The notes under the pieces: generated by a model
Seen by the model: only the letters and a program-made list of their open reading frames with translations
What the model was told of the DNA's origin: nothing
Databases searched by the model: none
Shown here: piece after piece, positions 32,401 to 44,400 of the stretch
Position numbering within the stretch: the first letter of the stretch is position 1
Layout: the number at the start of each line of letters is the position of its first letter
Position numbers and translations under genes: made by a program
Source: Escallonia rubra
Lineage: Eukaryota > Streptophyta > Magnoliopsida > Escalloniales > Escalloniaceae
DNA length: 64,000 nt
Direction of reading: 5' to 3'
NCBI GenBank assembly: GCA_033065855.1
Contig: JAVXUO010000399.1
Location: 74,501-138,500, forward strand

Positions 32401-35400
32401 CAATGTTTCTACTTTTTCCTTTTGGCAGTATGCCACCGGAATTTTCTCGGTGCTTCTATTGAGATTTAGGGAAAGTCTTAAAGTGAGTTAAGTTTTGATA
32501 GTCGTAACACCAAAACCCCTTTTACTGTATATTTTTTGGTTTGAATTTACATCCTCGTTGTGCATATATGCTAACAATCAATTTCAGGGTGAAATTGGCG
32601 TCTTCTTTCCCTTGATTGTTCTACGATCTCTAGACAGCGCAGAATGTTCCCTTAACCAAAAACTTAGTGTTCTTCGGTACGATGTTTATTTTTCAATGGT
32701 GCAATATTTATTGTACTAGCATTTGTTAGAATCCAGTTGCTTTAAGGAAAATGCTGAATCGTTTCATAGCCCAATCTTATGCCAACGCTTCACTCGTATG
32801 TAATCCCGATGCTTCAAAATGTTGATCAACATCAAATTTGCAGGATGCTTGAGAAAGTATGCAAAGATCCCCAAATGCTTGTTGACCTATATGTGAACTA
32901 TGATTGTGATCTGGAGGCACCTAATTTGTTTGAACGCATGGTACAAACTATATACTTGTTTTATTGGTATTTTGGTTATGCATCTAGATTCTACTAAGTC
33001 ATTTGATACGCAAGTAAGACATTTTTATTGTCTTTCTGTACTTTCAAATAGGTCACTGCTCTATCAAAAATAGCTCAGGGTACTCAAAATGTGGATCCCA
33101 ACTCTATTAATACGTCACAAATGGGGTCAATTAAAGCATCATCGCTTCAGGTATATATGTATTCTTTTTATATATCTTGTTAGTGTGCAGTTAGTAAAGT
33201 GCTGGGTGAAATCACTGCTTGAACTCCCTTCTTTGACTTTCCAGGGTCTTGTAAGCGTTTTAAGATCACTAGGTGACTGGGAGAAGTCACGGAGAGAGTC
33301 AGATAAGCAAACTAAGGACACGCTACTACTTGAAAAAGAGGTTACAGCCGGAGAATCTGATGCAACTAAAGGCCGAGAAGATCCATCCAGTAATTTTGAG
33401 AAGGCGAAAGCTCATAAATCTACCATGGAAACAGCCATCTCAGAGGTACTTTTCTGCACATCTGGTTCACCTGTTTGTAAATAACGTTGAAACCCAAATG
33501 CTAAAGGAATACACAGTTAGGATTACTCTCTTCAATTCTCGTAGAAATATATATTATTTTAACTTGCAGACTTAACTTTTGTAATTTCAAATGCGTAACA
33601 GTTCAATCGGCAACCTGGTAAGGGTATCGAATATCTGATATCAAATAAGTTGGTTGAGGACACACCAGTTTCAGTTGCCCAATTTCTGAGAAATACTCCC
33701 AGTTTGGATAAGGTAGAGGTTTTAAGTTGCCAAATACCAGCTTATGTATGGAGTCAGCTTACTTACTTATCTGAAATAAAGTATATCATACATTGAGTTA
33801 TGTTCTCATCATGCTGCTGCTTTTCAGGCTATGGTTGGTGATTACTTGGGCCAACATGAGGAGTTCCCTCTTTCTGTCATGCATTCTTATGTTGATTCTA
33901 TGAAGTTTTCTGAGATGAAGTTTGGTACTGCAATCCGTGAATTTCTCAGAGGGTTTCGGCTTCCAGGGGAAGCACAAAAGATAGATCGCATAATGGAAAA
34001 GTTCGCCGAGCGGTAGGTCTCTTTGTGGGTGCATGTTGATGTCTATATGTAACCTAATCTTCATAGATATTGCTATTGCCTCATCTTTTCTCTACAGTCC
34101 GATCCATGGGAGCATTCGATCTAGAAAATGCATTTAGCTATCTGTAGAAGTTTTTATTCGCCTTAGCTGTATTAGGTAAACCAAAGAATTTCATAGAAGT
34201 AACTACTGTATAGTGGCTCAAAGATTCAGTTTCTTTTCAAATCTGATTTCTTTAAGACTACTTTCTGCTGAGGTAGGTGAAGAATACCTTAATGGGCAGA
34301 GATGCATATATGGCGCCAAAAATATTATGGCACGGTGATGTATTGGTACCTTTTAATACCAACACCGACTTTGTTCAAAGATGATTTTTCCAAGCCTGTG
34401 GTGTTTCTCATATTTTGTTTAAGGTAGCTGATTTCTTTTTCTAGTCCAAAGAGCAGGCAAATAAAGCATTTTTAACTTCGAATTTAGGACCTCAACATCC
34501 TGCTGACTTACATGGCTGCTGAATGGAAAAAAATTACCTTTTGGTTATTAGTGCGATGTGTCAACATATAAAATCTATGCATATACATACATATATGAAA
34601 GTATATGTATGTATATGCACATAGGTGTCATGGCACACGCGATGCTTGTGCGGAAAATAAAAAAATTCAACATAAAAAAAAAAAATTGAAGTCATCGAGA
34701 ATTCTTTAAGAGAATCCAACTGTGACGTATATGGTAGTTATTAAGATTTTTTTTTCTTTCCTTTCACTTTTAATTTGAAGTAGTTGTATGTAAGAGATGG
34801 TAGTTACTAAAGTTCAGTGCCATGTGTAACTCAGCAAGTATGTTACGCCAAAACTACCTTCATACCAAACAATTTATGGTGGCTTCAATTGTATATAGTA
34901 CAGATCTATACAGATCATTATTTGCTCAGGGTGCTTTCGGTAGGAAACTACATCTGAGAACCATGGCCATTATGCATAAGCAAATGTTTGGATCATCTGC
35001 CCTTTTCAGTGGTAGCTCTAATTTACCCTTCAATGTGCTATGTGGCAGTTATTGTGCAGATAATCCAGGCCTTTTCAAGAATGCAGATACTGCATACGTT
35101 CTTGCTTATGCAGTAATAATGTTAAATACAGATGCTCATAATCCAATGGTGTGGCCCAAAATGTCCAAGGCTGATTTTATAAGCATGAATTCCATGAATG
35201 ATGCTGAAGAGAGTGCTCCTAGGGAACTCCTTGAGGAGATCTATGATTCTATTGTTAAAGAAGAGATAAAAATGAAAGACAACATTGATAATTGGAGAAG
35301 CAGCAGACATAAGCCAGAGGCAGAAGAAAGAGGCCGCCTCGTCAGTATTCTTAATCTGGCTCTCCCAAGAAAGAAATCTGCAAATGACACCAAGTCTGAG

Positions 35401-38400
35401 AGTGAAGCCATTGTTAAGCAAACACAGGCTATTTTCCGGAACCAAGGTGCAAAAAGAGGAGTCTTCTATTCATCATATCAAGTTGAGCTTGTAAGGCCCA
35501 TGGTTGAAGCCGTTGGGTGGCCTTTGCTCGCTACTTTTTCTGTTACAATGGAGGAAGGAGATAATAAGCCAAGGGTGGTTCTCTGTATGGAAGGATTTAA
35601 AGCCGGAATACATATTACACACGTCCTTGGAATGGATACCATGCGCTATGCTTTTTTAACATCTCTGATCAGGTAAAATTCTCGTCTTTCTATTCGTGTG
35701 CTTGCATATCGGTTCTGATAGCCTTTTGGTCCTTTTTCTGTCTGTATCTTAAAGGGCTAGCCCTAATGCTAAAGCTCATATGGCCTTTGCCAAAGCAGTG
35801 TATGGTTGCAAACGGAGGTGGTACAATTATCCCTAAAGCATGCGTTGATTTGGCAAAAGCCGTACCTGCTCTGGCAATAGGACTAGCCTTTTAAGAAGCT
35901 GTCCTTTCTCTAATATATTTAATTAGTAGGAGAAGGCGAGGAGAGAGCGTTTACGTGTTTTTAATGATCAGGACCCATGCAATTTGTGCTATTGAACGTG
36001 TATTGCAGATTCAATTTCTTACACGTGCCAAAGGATATGCGAAGTAAAAATGTTGAAGCATTACGGACTCTACTAGCTTTATGTGATTCAGATACTGACG
36101 CCCTCCAAGATACATGGATTGCGGTTCTGGAATGCATTTCTCGGCTTGAATATATCACATCGACTCCTGCTATGTCTGCAATAGTCATGCAAGGATCAAA
36201 CCAGATCTCCAGGGATGCCATTGTTAAATCTCTAAGAGAGTTGGCCGGGAAACCAGCAGAGCAAGTGTTTGTGAGTAGTGTTAAATTGCCCAGCGAAACA
36301 GTTGTGGAGTTCTTTACTGCTCTCTGTAGTGTGTCGGCTCAAGAATTGAGACAGACTCCAGCTCGTGTTTTCAGCTTGCAAAAGCTTGTCGAAATCAGCT
36401 ATTACAATATGGCTCGTATACGAATGGTAATTTCTTTATCCATGAAAGTTCTCTTTTTTGGGTGGTCTTAGGATGTGGTTATGTATTGATAGCATGTTAG
36501 CTTCGGTTAAAATTTTCCTTCAACCAAAGCGCTCAGTAATAGCGGACGGGAGATTAAGAAAGAAAGGGGAAAAAGAAGGGATGTTCTATGAGAATGCATA
36601 TTGACATAAGTCTCGATGTGTTCGATTTGTTTTTTCTGTTGTTTGACAATGTAGGGTTGAATTTTGGGTAAATTACACACGGCACCCCTGAGGTTTACCC
36701 TAAACTACACACGTCTCCTACTATCTTCTTTTATTACACAAAGCTACACATTTTTGTTTTTCAGTTAACAGAGTTAGTAAAATAAATGAAAAGACTCTGA
36801 TACCCTCATAAACAAATAAATTTACCCCTATAGCCCCACCAACGGGCCACCAGATCAGGCCACCATTTCATTTAACAGCCTCACCAACGGCCACCGACCA
36901 ATCGTCCTTTCACCTTACTGACAGGCCACCATCGCCGCCAGCACCACCCACCACCCGGCAACACCGCCGTTTACCCCACCACAAGACAACACCCTCCAGC
37001 CTCCGATCGCGTCCCACGGCCTCCTCCGGAGCAGCCGATCGTCGCTTCCAGATCCTCCGTTGCGCCAAGGCCTCGCTCCGATCGCCGGGAACTCTGCCAC
37101 CACCATGCCTGCGGAGTCCAATCTGTACGTGTCTTTGGCGCCGTTGCGTCAATTGTGGAGATCCGGGCCCTCAAAACTATAGTCGGCGACGGGTTTTTCA
37201 AAACCATCGCTGAGTCCTCAAAACCAATGCTGGGATCTATCTTGTGCATAGATCTATGCCGACGGGTCCTCAAAACCATGGTCGACGATGGTGATGCTTG
37301 CTGATGGCGGAAAATGGTGGCCTGATCTGGTCACCGACGGTGTGGCGAAGTGCGGTGGATGACTGGGTAATGCCACAGGTTGCGTGGTGATGATGTGGTG
37401 CGGCATAAGTGTGTGTTTGGAGGTGTGTGCACTGTGTCTGGAGGTGGGTAACATTGTAGTGGTGCTAGATCTGTTGGTGGTGCTAAATCTGTTGGTGGTG
37501 GTATCTTGTGCTTGTGGGCAGTGTGTTTGTGTTAGTGCTTATGTGTGTGTGTGTGAGAGAGAGAGAGAGAAGGGGGGGGGGGGGGCGGTGGGCGGTGGTG
37601 TTTGGTTGTTTTGGTGGGCGGTAATGACGGCGGCGCTAGTGGCGGTACCCTGGAGCCAGCGATGGTGGCTGAAAAAGGAAGACATGTTAAAGGGCAATTA
37701 TGATAGTTCATAAAATATTATGTGGTGACCTAACTATTATTCACGGAAACTTAACGGAATGGAGTTTTGTGTTAACATATTATAAACCTCAGGGAGCGGA
37801 GTGTAATAAAAAAAGGTAGTAGGAGCCGGGTGTAGTTTAGGGCAAACCTCAGGGGTGCCGTGTGTAATTTACCTTTGAATTTTATAATGTGCACAGTCAC
37901 ATTGTAGTTGACTATCTTTTTGCCAAGACTCGTTGGTGACTGAAGAGATGTCTATATGCTAAGTGGGGAACAACCATGTTGCACCATATTTTGATTCTCT
38001 ATCATGGTGATACTTACAGTGTGTATCTACCTTTTGATGTGTTTTTCTACTTCACATCCCATGTTTGCCTAGAGAATGAGACTGATTCTTCTTGTGCGAG
38101 TACTTCTGAATGAGAAGTAACCTCAGCTTAAGCTTTTATGTCATCTTTTACATCAAGAGGCATTGTCCTCTTAAACATGGCTGTTGCTCGGCAAACGTTT
38201 TTTCTTTTGTAAAACAATGCTCATTTTGTCAGTATGTCATGATATGGTAACCTACCTGTTTCCTGAATAATGTAAGTATGTTTTGAGTGTGTTTGATACT
38301 TTTCTTGCCAGAGACATTACTTTGTAAGAGTCATGGAGTGTAAAACTCTGAATCTGTTCTATTTGAGAGATTGGTGCATGATTTCATGAATTACATGTAA

Positions 38401-41400
38401 GTTGTGAATTGGATGATCCTGCTAGTAATACAGCATCTGTTTGCTTCTCTTATGCTCTTTTCAGGTATGGGCTAGAATATGGTCTGTCCTGGCTAATCAT
38501 TTCATTTCTGCTGGGAGCCATCACGATGAGAAAATTGCTATGTATGCCATAGATTCTTTAAGACAACTTGGCATGAAATATTTGGAGCGTGCTGAACTTG
38601 CCAATTTCACTTTCCAGAATGATATTTTAAAACCTTTTGTCATTCTGATGCGGAGTAGCCAAAGTGAATCTATTCGGAGACTGATTGTTGACTGCGTCGT
38701 TCAAGTATGGTTTTTTGATTAAATTTAGCGTTTGGATTTACTTTTGGGTGTTAGAAATCAACTTATTCAGGTGCCATTACCAGATGATAAAGTCCAAAGT
38801 TGGGAGCATAAAGTCTGGCTGGCGAAGTGTCTTTATGATTTTCACTGCTGCCGCAGACGATGATTTGGAACCAATTGTTGAAAGTGCTTTTGAGAGTGTA
38901 GAACAGGGTGAGAACATTCTCTCGTGTTACTTGTCCTCGTGCATTAATCTTTCTGTTGTATGTTGGTGCTTTCATTTTGTAAATTCCCTCATGTCTAATA
39001 CCAAGAAATATGCAGTTATTTTGGAACATTTCGACCAGGTTGTTGGAGATTGCTTTATGGATTGTGTCAACTGTCTAATTGGTTTTGCCAACAATAAAAC
39101 TTCTCACCGCATAAGTTTGAAGGCTATTGCTCTCCTTCGCATATGCGAAGATCGTCTTGCAGAGGTTTGTTTTTCAGTCTCTGTATATTTGTCAGTTGAA
39201 AAATGTCAATTTCTTTGAGGTAGAGGCATTTTCAACACATGTTTTTGCATATGAAAATAAACAGGTTCATGCTAGTCGTCTTCTTTCTCGACCAACTCCT
39301 TGTTTAGGGGTAAACAAGTCTACATAGGTTTTTCAATGCAGAGTAATTAGACATCGACATAGAAAGGGTGAATTGATTTTTAAAACCTTTCATATGTTGA
39401 AAGACATGTAACACCCCTTCCATTCTCTCTCTCTCTCTCTCTCTCTACAGACACATATAAATATCTGTACATGTATATGGGGAGCCCATCCCCACCCAAC
39501 GCTTGGATGGGCTCCTTCATTCCAACTCATCGGGAGCCATCCATCACGCTCAGGTGGATAGCTTCAGATCATTTTTTTAAAAAATTCATGCGCAGTGCGC
39601 CAGATTGGCTGTCGCACTGTTCATTGACCAAATTGTCCTTCTCTTTTCTGACTTTCTCTCTCCTCTCTCTCTGACTCTCTTACTCAACAACCCGCCTCTT
39701 TCTCTCTCTATACTTCCTTTCTGTTTCCGATTCCACCACCACCTTCGACGATAAACCCCACCAAACAAACTCCACCATCACCAAAACCCAACTCACCATT
39801 ACCAATTTCCAACTACCACCGCGTACCCATCATCACCTAACCACCGTTAACCCAACCGGTGGTCCCCACAGCCGTCGATCACCCCTCCCATGGGTCGGAG
39901 GTTGTATTACAATAAACGTTTCGGCGGGTGTAGGTACAGGGGCTGTGGTGTACGCTACTGAGTTTCTTGTGTGCGGGATGCACTTCCCACATGTTGTATG
40001 GCAGGCGTTTAAGCCCTCATCTGTAGGCTTTTCAGGTTTGAAAGTGGCTTGGGCACCCTAATTTAAAGAAGGCCACAACCACTGCCCACCCCATAGATCT
40101 CCAACCCACGACCACAAAATTGACCACTCCCCGCCGTAGAATCGTTGCCACCGCCTGTTGTATTTAGCGTGTTTCAAACACACGGGGCTGGGCCCACCAT
40201 ATGTTTTGTCTCCATGAAATGGAGAAGTCGACTAAAGAGTTGGGGCCCACAACTAATCTGCCTCTTTGAAATGGAAGAGGCAGCCACCGTTTTCCCTTTC
40301 ACCGGTGGAATCCTTCCCCTCTAAGTATACTTCACCCTTAAGTTTTCTTCACCATTAATATTTCTCCTCCCTCTCCCCTATATATACATGGGTTTTGGCC
40401 AACACATAAAAAAACACACACGAACACTCATTTTTCTTACACACCAGAGACACTTCTCTTTGTTGTCACTCCGAAATTCTGTTACAGTACTTTGATATTT
40501 TAGTGTCTATATAATTTGATATTGTATGAGTTGTGGAAGAGGAAAGTCAAGAGGGTCATTCATGAGACACTGTTGCAAGTGCGTGCAAACAGGGTTAATA
40601 CTATAGATTAATCCTAGAGGTTGCGTGCTGTGAGCATAGGCGGACCTACATGGTGACAAGGGGGGGTTGAAGCACCCCCTGACTTTTGATTTTTTGTTTT
40701 TTGTTTTTTGTTTTCGGGAATCGCACCGAGACCCCGTTCCCCGAGACCCACACTCGGCAGTCACCTCTCTCTCTCTCTTTCTCTTTACCGTGACCATGAC
40801 TCCGTGAGGCCCATGAGCTATGTTACATGGACTCTTCGGTTTGCGTGAAGTACCCGTGTCGGACACTCGAAACTTGGACATGGGTATGGGATATGTGTCC
40901 GACACATCTAATAGGATATGACATTATCAATACTATATATAATTTTTTGTTTAATTAGTTATTGCTTTGCTAGGAGACATTTTGTCAATTAAAACCAAGT
41001 GCCTCACACAAAACACCTTTCTACATTCGAAACAACTATAATGCAATAATAAATATGAACATTTTGCCGTGTCCCCGTGTCTTGCGTTTTCAAAATTAGA
41101 CGAGTCTGACACTTGGACACGTATCCGATCCGGACACTCGTACCGAGTCCATGTAACATAGACCATGGGTGACCGCCGGTGGACTGAGCTCAAGCCGTGA
41201 CGAGGCTACTCAAACCAAATTTGGCGCCTGTCGGCGACTGCAAGTCAGCGACTGAAGCCGCTTAGGCGACGCTCCGCTCTTCGACTGCTACTTCGGAGTC
41301 CGACCAGATCTGGCCCCTCACCCCTTCTGGCGACCGCGACTAAAGCCGCTCAGGCGACGTCGCGACGATGCCGATGAGGCTCCCTGTTGCCTACTGGCTG

Positions 41401-44400
41401 ATTGACCTGCTGCTGCTTCGACTGCTTGTGGAGTTGTGGTCTGTCTCAGTGTCTCGGTGGACAGTGTGCCTTGTGATTTGTGAATGTGAGTCTATGTTAT
41501 CAATGATAACATATTGAATTGTGCAATGCATGTGATATATTGTGCCTTGTAAATTGTAATTTATCATTCAACCAGAAACATTGTGCAATGCATGTGATAT
41601 ATTGAATTGTTTGACAAAAATATAAATGGATAACTGGATAAGGGTCTGTACAGTTTTAATTAACTTTGAATAATTAAGATTGACGGAAAAAAATATCGAA
41701 GTATCTTACTATAAATTGTTATTATAGACATCCTATTAATCATACATTATTTGGACAGTTTGTCATACTAGTCCTTTGAAAAATTATCGAAGTGCACTTT
41801 GTTTTTAATATTATTTTAATAAATTTTTTGGTGAATTCGATATAATTTTTGCACCCCCTGAAAAAAATTCCTGGTTCCGCCCCTGACTGTGAGGCCCATC
41901 GCATCGAGCCACCAGTTCCAGGGGGCGCGAATCAACCTTCTAGGACAGTTTTGGCTTGATTTTATAGATTGGTGAGATTGTTCCTATTTAATTATATATC
42001 GCATTATTATTTAGATTGTATTACAATATTATTGTTTTGTGTAAAGAAAGTGGTTCCATTCCAAATTATTTGGATTTATATCCAACACCGCCGATCCAAC
42101 TACCGATTCCTACAGCCATTGATCGCCTTACCAACCACTACCCAACCCATCTATCTTCGAGCCACCACCACAAAAGTCGACCACCGCAGATGTCAGATCC
42201 GTCGCCAACACCCTTTTTTACTACCTTTGGCCCCAATTTTCAGATCAGATTTTTTTTAATCGAGTTCAAAACAGTGTGAGTATTTCTCACAGTTATTTTG
42301 ATTTGCAAATTTTAATTTAGTTTCTTCATTTTTTGTTTTCAAAGATAGAAGATTCTAGATATTTGGTGGTGGTTGTTGGTTGGTGGTGCTGCTGGGGGTG
42401 AATACTTGTGGGTTATAGGTTGTGGTGGAGTTGTGGTGGTTCTGGGTACTGGTGGTGCTGCCTGAGGTGCAGGGTGCTGCTTTTGTTGGTTGTGGTGGAG
42501 TGGCGGTTGCTGTGGTGTTAGTAATTCTACTCAAGGCGGTGGAGCGGTGGCGGTTGTGGGTTCGATGGTGGAGGACTGAAGTCATTGTTCCACGAGAAGA
42601 CCAAATTAGACAAACCAAGATCTGAACTCCAGAAACTTACCCATCTCAGTTTTGGTTTGATTTCTTTACCTCCATGGTTTGCCAGTAGTCTGGTGCACTA
42701 GGTGGCTTTCTTCTAGATAAATGCACCTGACATAATCGAAAAAGAGAGAAAAATGAGCATAGTGGTATTTTGGTAAAAGTGTGCAGTGCGCCAATATCTG
42801 GTGCACAGCTTTTTGCTTTTTTAAGGAGTCATCTAGAGCTGTCCATGTGACCGTGATATATGGCCCCAGATGGGTTGGGATGGAGGAGCCCATCCCAGCT
42901 CTGGGTGGGGAAGGGTTCCCATGTGTATATATTCTGGGTGGGGATTGCTCCAATATATTTATTTATATAATTGATATGTGTGTGTGTGTGTGTGTATCTA
43001 TATGTATGTTTATATATTCGAGAGCCCATCCCCACCCATCTTGGACCGTCCAACCCCGCCCCATGGACGGTTTTTGGATGCTCTTTCTACTAAAATTAAA
43101 GTTAATGCGCCACATAGTTCGGCACACTAGTGAAATTACGAAAATAGCCCTTCTTTTCTTTCTCTCTTGGCCTTTACTCTTTTTTCTCTCTTTTTTCCGC
43201 ATTTTCTAGACCTGTCTCTCGATTATCTCTTTTCTCTTCCCCAGGTACTCTCTCTCTCACTCTCACTCTCACTCTCTCACTCTCATTGTTCTCTCCTATC
43301 TCTTTTCCCACTGCTACCACCAGCACCGACCCGGCATTGTCTGAACCACCACCATACCTACATCGGCTCACCACTACGCTTTACCAACCACTCCGCAAGT
43401 GATTGCCCCAGCACTACCCCAACGCTGGTCAACACCTCCCAAAGCTCCCACCACCACCAATCCGCACCGCCGTCTTCACCTCCCAAGCCTGCATCGCCAT
43501 TTTCACCTCCTAGCCCCCACGCAAGTCACATCTGCTCTATACAACCGGCATCATCACTGACATTCACCACCATGGCCCTATCTCTAACCACCGAACCCAC
43601 CAAGAATATATTGGTTTATATCTTGAAATTTCCGAACCAATTTTAGACAAATTATTGGTTAGTTCTTAAGATGTTTGGGGCAATTTTTCGTGAATATTCA
43701 GGCTTTTTTAAGGGGTCTAGAGAAAGAGGACTTAAAGAAAAAGGACTGATAACCTCAGTTTTGTATCTCAATGGCATCAATCTTTCGTTTTGGTGACGAA
43801 TTCTCAAATAAACTCTGTATATATGGTGATAAGGATAGACCGATTAAGGGGTTTCTTTGAATTGTGTTGGGTGTAAGTGTATTGCTTGTGGGTTGTAAGA
43901 AGTTGTATATGCTGAATGTGCCAGATAATCTGGCGCATTAGGAAGCTGTTATTAATTTTTTTCATCTAAAGATGATATGTGATAGTCTGAAGCACCGGTG
44001 CGGCAGTTTGGGGGAAGCACCAGCACTGAGTGCGGGTGCGGCATGGGTGCGCACTTGGCTTATGTCCATTTTTTTTTCAATTCATTTTTTGGATGTGGGT
44101 GCCGCTGAAACACGCAAGGATACGACAAGGACACCCACCCAGTGTTTTTTGCAGAGTAGAAGAAGATGAAGAAGGAGAAGAGAAGAAACAACCTCTGCCG
44201 GAGCGACGACAATCTTCCGGCAGTAGTGGCGGCGATATCCGACAGGAGAGTCGACCGGTGGTGTTTGGCAGCAGCGGCGACGGTCCCTCCTTGCAGAGCT
44301 CTGTCGATGTTGTCTATGTTTTGGATGATGGCTTTTTATAAGCTAGGGTTTGCATCAGACTTTCTGTTTATTATGTAAAAGTTTAAACTTTATTGACGGT

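Larger units (their letters stand above)
40157..42060 (+). repeat. LTR-like sequence in intron 24, split by a hAT element
   Basis: The left part (40157-40634) starts TGTTGTATTTAGCGTG and has a CTATATATAC promoter-like box at about 40378. The right part resumes at 41894 after the hAT element. Together they resemble a copia-type LTR. No primer site, internal region or target duplication was found, so the boundaries and class are tentative. Confidence 0.4.

Noticed and set aside
34822..35048. 5' extension of the 284-codon ORF into intron 19
   Set aside because: The conserved Sec7 text starts only after the acceptor at 35048 and joins exon 19 in frame; the upstream codons are intron.
40507..41193. 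Antisense ORFs of 132 and 80 codons
   Set aside because: They lie in the hAT element and its nested MITE; composition follows the repeat, not a gene.
43167..43646. 159-codon Ser/Pro/His-rich ORF in intron 24
   Set aside because: Low-complexity CT- and CCA-rich sequence inside a repeat; no domain and no codon signal.
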